26,739 nucleotides of DNA, taken from NCBI RefSeq assembly GCF_000003605.2, contig NW_003156750.1, forward strand, positions 186,757 to 213,495, in the 5' to 3' direction. The translations under genes were made by a program, and so were the position numbers. Under the pieces are notes generated by a model, which worked only from the letters and a program-made list of their open reading frames with translations, was not told the DNA's origin and ran no database searches. Of this stretch, positions 10,061-18,519 are shown piece after piece (position 1 is the stretch's first letter; the number at the start of each line of letters is the position of its first letter). Source of the stretch: Saccoglossus kowalevskii (lineage: Eukaryota > Hemichordata > Enteropneusta > Harrimaniidae).

Positions 10061-10797
10061 TAAACAGACAATTGGCGTGTATGGAGATATAAAAAATGTG
10101 CAAACATTTAAGTTTTACCTGATAAATATTTCTATTGTATTTTCTTCCAAATGTCAAGACCTAATTCATTCGATATTAAAATGCAAAAAAAAAATATGAA
10201 ACGTATTGCCACCACACTTGTCCCAATGCACAATACCAAACACATTTATTTAATACCAAAAAATAGCAAATGCAAATTATGCGTAACCGTCGTTGCAGTG
10301 ATACAGTCATAATATATTACACAGCTTTAATGAGATAAACTATTTGTAGTAAATACTGACAAAACAGATAAACACTATTAATCACATATTAAAAACAGCT
10401 TGGATACTCTCATTTAAACTCGCCAATTTGTTGAATTTTGTGTTTATTTTTTTCACTGACACCCAGCATCTACCAACTTTTGTTTTGACATTAATAATAA
10501 CTAGATACCCACATATTTAATAGATTTGAATCCGTCGATTAATAATTCCTGTTATCGTTTAACTACATAATGCCATGTGAAACGCCATGGTACATGACGT
10601 GCAGCAATATCGTACACTTTTGAACTTTTCCTAAACGCCACTACACGATGAAAACATCCCATAACCACGATTGTGCTTCTGGCAGTTGGGATAGGAAAAA
10701 TGAAAATCCATGTCGCCATACACATTAACCATTACATTGGCTGTGTTGAGTTGTTTCCATTTCAAATAATAAGTGACATGTTATTAGTTTAAGGTAG
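10061..10797. other. Intergenic stretch, no gene recognised
   Basis: AT-rich with no supported exon. The end of the stretch (about 10740-10770, TGTTGAGTTGTTTCCATTTC) resembles 11466-11490 as a direct repeat. Both resemble the reverse complement of 9645-9680, so fragments of inverted duplicon flank may begin already here. Confidence 0.35.
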
Positions 10798-11398
10798 CAA
10801 CAGGGGAAATCCCATTTACAGACTTCAAATTCACTAAAATTAGCGAATGTTTGTCACTTCTTTGTCAACGGCAATGACAGTGTTACAGTCACTATACAAA
10901 TCAATCTTCTCCCTACAAAAGTTGCGTCTTCTAAATCATCTGAAACAGGATTTAATTTGCGGCTGAAGCCACTCAGTCGGACCCGTTTCTCTTCACTCGT
11001 GTGTTCATAATACTTTTTTTGTGCGTTCGCTCTTTAAATACTGAAAGTGTGTATACGGAAACTGTTGACACTGGCAATATAACGGAAACTTATTTACAAT
11101 AACTAACATCCAAGCTGTAGAGATAACAGATTATTTGAAGCAACGTAATGCTATTGTTCACAATTTGTCCATTATTTGGATTATGTAAATAATTAAGTGG
11201 TTGTTTGCATTTTGGTTTCATTTGGAATGGCAAATGGAAGTCAGCTTGCTATGCTCTGTTTTCTCTCCAATTTACGTCGAAAATAACGTTAGTACTATTT
11301 TTGTTTTCGTTAGTTGTACTGAAAGAAAACACTAAAAGAAAGTGATATACCAATTATTAAAAAAAAAACATGAAAATTTGACCAGATTTCCCCTGTTG
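10798..11398. mobile_element. Candidate small terminal-inverted-repeat element (MITE-like)
   Basis: The 601-base segment is bounded by a perfect 14-base inverted repeat, CAACAGGGGAAATC at 10798-10811 and its complement at 11385-11398. It has no coding capacity. CAGGGG...CCCCTG ends are typical of the hAT superfamily, which makes 8-base target duplications, but the flanks (GGTAGCAA and TTGTTGTT) do not match, so the duplication is lost or the call is wrong. It sits between two direct repeats of the TGTTGAGTTGTTT motif. Confidence 0.35.
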
Positions 11399-11454
11399 TT
11401 GTTTTCTAAATGTAACTATTCGTTTGCCAATTCGGTGTTCATTTACATTTATCA

Positions 11455-12280
11455 TTGCCCGGGATATGTTGAGTTGTTTCTATTTCAAATACATTATTAC
11501 GCATCATATAGGTAGTTTTAGTGTTTTGTTTGTATACATTTATTTGTATGTGTTCAATATCTGCACATGAATTTGGCCATTTTTCATTTTTAAATTCTGT
11601 GTATAAAAGCAAGTTGTGTATAACAAATATGTTGGATGCATTATACGATAAGGTAAATGATTAAATCGTAACTGGGCTTCTTTCATCGCCAATCATATCA
11701 TCTACTCAGGTCAAAGGTCAATAATGAATGTGATTCTAATGTGATTCTAGCATAATGTTCTTGAGTGAAACATTCGTATTTGTTGAAGTAGTACTTATTG
11801 GGATATACAAGTACTTGCTCTTACCAATGTGATATTCCTTCATTCTAAGTATGGGAATATTGCAATATTATTGTCACACAAGTTGCTAAACCAGTCATCC
11901 ATTGTTATGTCCGATAGTTTATTTTGGTACCGATAGGTGTTAATAACCAGGACCTATGTGAACTGAATACCCTATAATTGAAAGGACAAATATGGATTAA
12001 ATTAATATATACACTATTGTCCTGTGGTTAACAAACTGCGAGGGTATGCATATGTCTGGTTGTAGATTTGTTTTACTTTCCTAAATATCTATTGTTCAAA
12101 CTCAATTCTGAAAGTCTATTGCCGCACAAGACAATGTATACTTAAAAAACTGTTATCTCACAAAAAGTGTCCAACATTTGTTTTAAAAATTGTACATCAT
12201 TTTTTCAGTTTTGAGAGTAGATAATTATTCTAACTTCACATTGTTATTCTCAAATAATTGTATCCTCATTGAAAGTCCAT
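11455..12280 (-). repeat. Inverted relic of the duplicon 3' flank (fourth unit)
   Basis: Read on the - strand, this matches the downstream flank of gene C (about 18525-19300) in order over about 800 bases. Examples: GTTTTGAGAGTAGATAATT at 12208-12226 equals the complement of 18586-18604; the ACAAGTACTTGCT region near 11806 matches 18823-18835; CACACAAGTTGCT near 11876 matches 18754-18764; CTGTGTATAAAAGCAA near 11600 matches 19196-19211. The inverted unit's gene body would lie at higher coordinates, where a LINE now sits; no exons of it were found. Confidence 0.6.
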
Positions 12281-12284
12281 GATA

Positions 12285-13190
12285 TATGGAAAAACTTATT
12301 GTGATATAAATACATAATGATCCAGAGAGTGCATGGCGGCCATATTTCAAATCGTATGCAAATAAACATGTATTGTACTTACATAATTTATACACACCAA
12401 GAATGACAAGTTGCAGGAAAAGTGGTGTGGTAATTGCTCGGAAATGGGAGAAAGAGATTAATCTGACAAACTTTTTTTGTAATGGAATGCGTGGGATATT
12501 CAACGAGTTGTAAAGTAATATCATAACCGATTTTTGTAAATAATGCCTCAAGTATGAGATTATCCCAATTGTTTTACTGATTTTGTTAACAATGTTATCG
12601 ATATGGGGTCTCAAACAAAGTGTTGAGTCAAGTGACACCTAAATACACAGCTGGCGACACCATTCTTAATGACAAATCGTCAATTGATAATACGCCCTCA
12701 ATAGTTGTTTTTGATTGAGCTGTCTGAAAAATCATGAAATTTATTTAATTTAATATTGAGTGTGTGAAGGTTTACAGAACGGTCTTTTGCAGAATAAAAT
12801 AGACTGTTGTCATCAGCAAATAGTTTGAATGAAAGAAAAGGGGATGATCTAGAAATGTCATAAATATACACTAAAAAAAGAAGAGGGCCTACGATTGACC
12901 CTTGTGGTACCCCTGTGGAAATAGTTTCACAGTCGGAATCATTGTTTTTAGTACTGACATATTGTTGCTGACCGTCCAAAATAGTTTTAAACCAGTTCAA
13001 AGTTGACCCTCTAATCCCATATTGTTGTAGCTTAGCTAGCAAAATACTGTGATCAATGGTATTAAAAGCCTTTCGCAAGTCTGTACTGACACAACACAAG
13101 GGATATATTTTTTCAACTAAAATTAATCTTGTTTCGATATCAGTATCGACGTCTTTCAGTGCCTTTTGCTCACGCATCTACCAAATTGCA
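12285..13190 (-). pseudogene. Broken LINE reverse transcriptase (CR1/L2/Jockey-like)
   Basis: The - strand encodes a non-LTR reverse transcriptase. From 13177 down it has LRKAFNTIDHSILL, then LQQYGIRG..LNWFK, then STGVPQGSIVGPLLFLVYI and the catalytic FADD (12809-12820). After a frame break near 12640 it has YLGV.LDSTLCLRPHIDNIVNKISKTIG and LRHYL, the usual post-RT segment. The N-terminal palm and the endonuclease are missing. The thumb region is internally deleted (YNSLNIPRIPLQKKFVR runs two normally separated motifs together). It is a dead, 5'- and 3'-truncated copy. Clade assignment is approximate. Confidence 0.85.
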
Positions 13191-13391
13191 TTTTGGAATA
13201 CCTATTGGAGGGGCTGCAGTATAACGTCTGAAACACACTGGAAATACTTGTATACTTTCTGGTATGAATTGAAGTAATAATTTAATAACACATAACATTA
13301 GCTAATATATTACTTGCATGTTTGTTAAAATAAAAGTAGTGTATTACTTTAAACAAGGAGGTTATCACCAAAATGTATTTATTGCAGACAC

Positions 13392-13461
13392 CACGTGATA
13401 CTCACCGTGTGACGTAAATACTCTTATCGTCAGGTGGTGGTGGTAATAAGGTCAAAGGTTA
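13392..13461 (+). promoter_or_regulatory. Cluster of binding-site motifs upstream of gene C
   Basis: Within 70 bases lie a palindromic E-box CACGTG (13392-13397), a CREB/ATF-like TGACGTAA (13410-13417), a GGTGGTGGTGGT run, and a direct repeat with one spacer base, AGGTCA-A-AGGTTA (13449-13461), of the type bound by RXR/HNF4/COUP-TF. The cluster abuts the conserved promoter block of C and is not seen upstream of B. Any use of the sites is inferred. Confidence 0.3.
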
Positions 13462-13466
13462 TACCA

Positions 13467-13576
13467 ATATTTCATACCAGGTTTCACAACCCACGTCGTC
13501 TGACGTATAGCACAACTACATCGACAGCATTTATTGTGCCGATTTTCAAGTATATTTTAATACAGCATACTATAAG
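13467..13576 (+). promoter_or_regulatory. Conserved promoter block and 5' non-coding exon of gene C
   Basis: It matches 6082-6183 upstream of B (TTTCATACCA, CGTCGTCTGACGTATAGCAC, CAGCATTTATTGTGC). The block ends in TATAAG followed by the donor GTAAGAA at 13577. Paired with the acceptor AAGCAG ending at 14357 it gives a 781-base intron, close to the 755 bases in B. Confidence 0.5.
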
Positions 13577-13777
13577 GTAAGAATGTTGTAATTAATTAAT
13601 GATACATGTTATTAATCATATATGAAGAAAGAACATTGATTGGCAGACATAATTGCTATATACAAATGAAAATGTGAAACTAATTGGTAGCTTTGCACTA
13701 GAATTAAATTGAGAAATAATAGGGAGGCCTATTCTACTGTTTGTAATACAAATTCTCAAATATACCAAATATATTTT

Positions 13778-13816
13778 ATTCAGTATATTTGTATGCAAAT
13801 AAGTCTGCATACATTA
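13778..13816 (+). promoter_or_regulatory. 39-base perfectly conserved intronic element with octamer palindrome (unit C)
   Basis: Identical to 6405-6443 in gene B. It contains ATGCAAAT (13793-13800) inside the inverted repeat GTATGCA / TGCATAC. It lies about 200 bases inside the 5' intron in both genes. Confidence 0.4.
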
Positions 13817-14376
13817 CTAAAATGTATAATCTTTTCGTTTCTAAGCTAAATATAGAATATATAGACATAATGGTACATAATATTCTGCTAACATTCATTT
13901 TTTAAATATTTTTTTTCACAGTACTGTATAACACATCACTTTAAACCCACTAAAATAAAAAATCTTCGTGTTGCATTTAGGATTTGATATGAAAATAATA
14001 CAGAACATGTTCATCAAAATATCCCTCTGGTTATAAGACAAATTTGAAACAATAAGGCTACTAACAGCAAAACTGTTGAAAAGTGAATGATTATTTTTGA
14101 CAATATTTATATTATATTGTTTAATATTACTTCTTGATCTATGAAATAATAAATGCTATTTTTTTAATTACATGCATATATGCATGATGTAAGCATGCGC
14201 ATTACATGTTAATCACACAATAATGTTCTAACAATTCAAAGTTGCATGATTGAATACAAATATATTAACATGACAAAACGTCCTAAAAGTTAAATATATT
14301 TCTTATTTAATAAGAAAGTGAATTTAGAAAGTAATTAATTGCTTTTCACATAAGCAGAAGCAAGATTACCTCTGAC

Positions 14377-17300
14377 ATGGCGTTTGGAAAGTCGTATCCA
14401 CACAGGTTGATATTAGGTTTGGGAATAACGCAATTGGTGATTTCTGGATTGATTATAATATTTGGTATTGTTATGACATTGATCATTGGATTTGTTGGTG
14501 GCGGGCCCCCTATCCTGACAGGAATCTGTGTAAGTGTGCGTTTCATGTAGTTTCTAAGGTTACGTTATGTTTTCAGATAAATCGTTTGTTCTACCTTTCC
14601 ATGCAAATATATTATGTATTCATAATGCCTTCGCTAACCATACTAGTCGATTTGAGACTACGAGTCTGTCAACACACGAGTCTCAATATCTAATAATTGC
14701 ATACTCGATCAGTTTGTCTTGGCAGGAATCCTCGCAGTGCTGTTGTCTAAAAATCGAAAAGATGGACTAGTAAGTTCTGAATTATTGAGAATTGTCAGAT
14801 TCTGTGATGATGTTGAATGATTAAAACCTAAATGTCGAAGACATCATTGTAATATGTTGCACTCAGACTACGGCAGTATTTAGACACCTGAACGCGAGAT
14901 GATTGCAATGTGAATCACTTTTGTTTCATTATTACGCATGCGCACAACATCATGACAATGAAAACTCTGACTTACTACACTCTCCCTTCCTAAATAGAAG
15001 GTTCACTCAGAAAATAAAACTCGTGAACAAAATATTTTTGTCAATTAGTACTAACAGTTTCTTTGAAGTTTGGACAGGAGTAGATGAAAATCTAGACATA
15101 TCTGAAATCTAACTCGGCGGAAGTGGTATTTATCATTGGTATTGCATCTATCCACTTAGAAAACGAATCATATACAATTAGTAGATACTTACCAGAGGTA
15201 GCTTCTGGCAAAGGCTTTGGATCAGAGAATTCCCAAATATTCTTCATGCAATTCATGCAAACGTCTTTTGCATGACACCGTAGAAATCAACACTCACATC
15301 CACCAACAGGACAATTGTCTGATCAGCCTACAGTTCATAACGATAATTTTAGTATGGTTTGATCTTTTCATCCACTTTTTCGGATCATCCATGTATTATG
15401 AATTCGGCGAGAACTGGGTCTCGTGATCTCAAAGGTAAATAAGCTATACAGGAAATTCTATTAATTCTGCTATTTTCAGAATTTCATCGGTAAGGGTAGA
15501 CGTGATAAAGCATCCGCATTGCCGTAGTCCGCTGACCGATGGAACTCAATATCATAATGGTAACCAGACAAAAGTATAGCCCAACGCTGCATTCGAGCGG
15601 CTGCAATTGGTGGAATGCCTGATCTTGGGTTAAGGATTGTCGTCAAGGTTTATTATCTGTTAAGGTCAATTTTTGTTTGAATAAGTATTTGTAAAAATTG
15701 TTCACACCAAATATAATAGCCAAAGCTTCCCATGCAATTTGAGCATAATTTCATTCACTCACTGACAATGTAGGCATGTAGGCAATGACCTCTCAGATCC
15801 ACCTTTCTTCGCATGGGCAATGGCTGGTCTTACTTCATGGGGTGATGCATCACAAGATAACTCAACTGGTAACTTTGATGATAATGAACTAGTACATCTA
15901 AGCAGAACTAAGTAAGTCTTTCTTGCATTTAGTCATGGCTGTCTGATAGCTTTCATTCCAGTTCCATGCAACCTTTCCTTGTATAATGGATTCAACATGG
16001 ATGGATATATCCAGTACTCCAGTATAACTGAATAATTTATGATATATCCAGTACTCCAGTATAACTGAATAATTTATTTGCAATTGGCTACATTCAAACT
16101 CACATTATGTTTCCCCAAGCGTTAGGGTACTTGATACAATATAATGTTATGTTCCTGGTCATCACGTGTGGAGGTTAAAATATCATCTATGCGACAAATA
16201 ACACGAGGAATGCCACATATTTTTATTTTTGAAAAATGGCTGATGCACTTGCAATTTCATAATTCAACCTTTTATAATGATATACACCGCCTACATTGTC
16301 ATTATTTGTGGTAAATCTGAATATTGTGACAATTGTGGAAAATAAATTTCCATTGAAGGAATTGGGTACTGATCTACCACTAGTACTATATAATCACTAC
16401 AGAACCGTTTGTCTTGTACACTTTTACAGTAGGACTGCTCAATCACTATATGATACTTTGTATATTTTGTCTTCTATCTCTAGATGATCTGTCAACGCAT
16501 AGGGCACAGGTCGTGCTTTACAAAAAATAGATTTAGTTCCCTCTTTCCAGTTTACTGATGCTGTAAATCATTTAATAGGAACTAACTTTCTTGTTTAAAC
16601 CAGAAGGAAATTGTCTCCTAATACTTAAGTGGAAAAGCACCAGCAACTTATTATCTGCCCATTATAACAAACATTCACCTTAACTTCCCCCAATACCTGT
16701 ATAGGATTTCCCCCATAGTCCTTCAGAGTAACTGAAGTTTTACACAAGGGTAAATGTCTCAAGTGATCAATGTAAAACTGACTGGATACAATAGATCCAG
16801 AGTCAACTTCCATATCTAACTATACATGTTCTATTTAAATTCCCTTATTTCCCTTACAAACTTTTCATACTGTGTGAATTACCAATTGTTCATATTCAGT
16901 GACTCTCTGTCACTGGCAGTACAGGTAACCTCTTCATTTCTTTGAATGGCACGTTTTCTTAGTATGACCAATTTTCGAACACCGGAAACACTGGGAATTT
17001 TTAAATCCACAAGAATTAGCATCGTGATTAGTGAATCCACATCTCCAACATGATTCATGGGATGACTTTTTACCTGTGTATGTTGACTTTTTCAAACATG
17101 CCATTCCTCATATTACTATTTCTAGGTCTGTATTTCATTCCAATACCACTACCAACTACTTTGTTTACACTACTGCCCGGTTCTCGTTGAAACTGTCTAG
17201 ATGTATAGGCACTTTCAGCGATAACAGCAATATTACATGCCTGTCTGAAAATCAAGGCCTTCTTGGTTAAGACGACAAACTAATCGATCTCGGAGTGTTG

Positions 17301-18299
17301 GTTTGAGGAATCACCAAATTGACATTTGCTATTTAACAGTTTCAAGGCCACCAAATAATCAGCAATAGACTCACCCGCCTTCTGTACACGTTTATGAAAC
17401 TTGAATCGCTCGGAGATTACCAATGATTGAGGTGAAAAATGTCCCTTTAACGTTTTTTGTTACGTTTTTTGGCTTTTATCGGAGCTTCTAAATTACTGAG
17501 TATAAAATAACTCTTCGCTTCAAGGAAACTGAGCACGACCGCTCGTTTCTTGTCTTCATCATTGACCCCATTGTGTACACAGAACTGCTTTAGGTGTTCG
17601 AAGTAACATTCAAATCTTTCTATATTATCATCAATGACACAAATTTTTCCGAGTAACGCCATTTCTGTAAACTAAACTAACATATGTTGGTGATGGTGAT
17701 GATGATTTTCTATAGGTCAATGCAGTTGTGGCGGTGTCTGTTATTAGTTCATTGTTGTCAGCAGGACTATTCATTTATTTGGCAGTTCTGGCTTGCATAG
17801 TAGCTCTCATGTATGGTTTTAATGGTTGTGACGACAGCTGTCAAGACACTAAGGTACGCCAATACGGCATTTGAACGTTGTTATATACCCAATAGATCAT
17901 GCTTTGTTTTCATATGTACAAAACTAATGTCACTTTTAAATTTCAGAAAGCTGTTTATGGAATTATTGGATTTATGATGTTCCTGCTTTTTGTAGAATGT
18001 GTTGTTGCAATTGTGACAGCATCAACGAGTGGTGGTTGTTGTTTCCAAGACAACCAAGGCAATAAGGTATTAACAAGTTATTCAGCCTAAACAGAGAAAC
18101 AGAGGACTACTTGGCAAAGAAAACTTTAATAGTATCAACATATTGACCATATGTAGCTAGACGTATGTATTCACATTCGCTAACTCACGTTGTTATGCAT
18201 GACACATTTTCACAGAATCATAGTTGAACATGTGCTATTTTTATTGATTAGGTCACCAACGAAACGACTCAAACTGAAGAAGAAGCAATGCTACCTTAA
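14377..18299 (+). CDS. MS4A/CD20-like four-transmembrane protein, copy C
   Basis: Exons are 14377-14529, 14713-14769, 17716-17853, 17947-18066 and 18252-18299, giving 171 residues with all introns phase 0. It has the same layout as A and B: TM1 around GLGITQLVISGL, TM2 around PILTGIC then FVLAGILAVLLS, a basic NRKDGL loop, TM3, the outer loop CDDSCQDTK, TM4 with VECVVAIVTAS, and a tail ending EEEAMLP. The TM3 exon differs from copy A at about 20 of 46 residues, yet SCQDTK and the splice sites are kept. A second cysteine pair (GGCC) follows TM4. The second coding intron is 2946 bases against 106 and 108 in A and B, because a Gypsy element sits in it. No stop or frameshift is seen, so the gene still looks functional. 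Confidence 0.68.
14849..14979 (-). repeat. 3' LTR of the Gypsy element
   Basis: A 131-base segment that on the element strand starts TGTAGTAAGTC and ends CATATTACA, giving the expected TG...CA ends. It follows a polypurine tract directly. Its left edge falls exactly where the intron stops resembling the introns of A and B (after AATGTCGAAGACA..). No second copy is present for comparison, so the borders rest on these three signs. Confidence 0.55.
14980..14990 (-). other. Polypurine tract of the Gypsy element
   Basis: On the element strand this reads GGAAGGGAGAG, directly before the LTR's TG. This is the primer site for plus-strand DNA synthesis in LTR retrotransposons. Confidence 0.5.
15110..15440 (-). 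pseudogene. Integrase remnant of the Gypsy element
   Basis: On the - strand, PKPLPEATSGKYLLIVYDSF followed by SKWIDAIPM matches the start of the retroviral-type integrase core, with the Asp of YDS in the place of the first DDE residue. The rest of the core is deleted. The zinc-binding region upstream is only faintly readable. Confidence 0.55.
15530..15665 (-). pseudogene. RNase H remnant of the Gypsy element
   Basis: On the - strand, ILNPRSGIPPIAAARMQRWA and then YHYDIEFHRSADYGNADA match the end of the RNase H domain and the connection to integrase in Gypsy polyproteins. The H-R-S-A-D-x-x-N-A-D-A pattern is clear, and the frame is open across this piece. Confidence 0.75.
15900..16500 (-). 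pseudogene. Reverse transcriptase remnant of the Gypsy element
   Basis: On the - strand, GIPRVICRIDDILTSTRDDQ carries the catalytic YxDD box as R-I-D-D (16182-16193), preceded by ASAIFQK, a remnant of the FQ..M segment. The Tyr-to-Arg change and several stops show that it is inactive. A 37-base tandem duplication (16004-16077) disrupts the part downstream of the catalytic box. Confidence 0.65.
16004..16077. repeat. Exact 37-base tandem duplication
   Basis: Two adjacent identical copies (16004-16040 and 16041-16077) begin GATATATCCAGTACTCC and end AATAATTTAT. It lies in the decayed pol region of the Gypsy element. Perfect identity suggests a recent slip or an assembly error. Confidence 0.85.
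16625..16813 (-). pseudogene. Protease remnant of the Gypsy element
   Basis: The - strand frame begins MEVDSGS and continues to QVLGEVKVNVCYNGQ, the layout of a retropepsin. The active-site D-S/T-G triad is present as DSG, followed by Ser in place of the usual Ala. The frame ends soon after, so the domain is incomplete. Confidence 0.7.
16949..17662 (-). pseudogene. Gag remnant with two CCHC zinc knuckles
   Basis: The - strand frame begins at ATG 17660-17662 (MALLGKI). It has capsid-like NIERFECYFEHLKQFC and NDEDKKRAVVLSFLEAKSY, then a frame break. Capsid C-terminal sequence follows (17070-17255), then two CX2CX4HX4C knuckles at 17009-17050 (CWRCGFTNHDANSC) and 16949-16990 (CFRCSKIGHTKKTC). 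The paired knuckles are typical of Mag-clade nucleocapsid. The gene is not intact. Confidence 0.8.
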
Positions 18300-18362
18300 A
18301 TCTGAAACCGTTTGACAAATTATATAGATGTATAGCACATTTTACATCTTGTAATGAAAGTA

Positions 18363-18368
18363 ATTAAA
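18363..18368 (+). promoter_or_regulatory. Candidate polyadenylation signal of gene C (ATTAAA)
   Basis: ATTAAA sits in GTAATGAAAGTAATTAAAG, matching the A and B contexts and followed by TTGCATCTGTTTATAT. It is only about 65 bases after the stop, so the predicted 3' UTR is much shorter than in A and B. Confidence 0.5.
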
Positions 18369-18519
18369 GCCACTGGCTTGCATCTGTTTATATCAATAGA
18401 TGTATCTGTAAGCTGCATATAGTTATATATTTCTTAAAAAAGGTATCTTTTCCCGTAGAATGTAAAATTTGAAGGATATTACTATGAAACAACAACTTTT
18501 TATGAAAAAATTGATCTAT

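Larger units (their letters stand above)
14849..17685 (-). mobile_element. Degraded Gypsy (Mag-like) LTR retrotransposon in an intron of gene C
   Basis: Read on the - strand, the order is Gag (17662 down), two zinc knuckles, protease, reverse transcriptase, RNase H, integrase, polypurine tract and 3' LTR. That is the Ty3/Gypsy order. The Gag start MALLGKI and the double CX2CX4HX4C knuckle fit the Mag clade of marine invertebrates. The coding region is broken by many stops and deletions (about 2.8 kb against roughly 4-5 kb when intact). Only about 25 bases separate the Gag start from the recovered intron sequence, so the 5' LTR and leader are missing. It is antisense to the host gene. Confidence 0.8.

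Noticed and set aside
12225-12290. Start of the LINE frame running into the duplicon relic
   Set aside because: The last part of this open frame is the inverted flank sequence, not LINE protein, so the LINE border is placed near 12285.
15217-15426. 69-residue + frame within the Gypsy element
   Set aside because: The opposite strand carries the recognisable integrase remnant; the + frame is a shadow.
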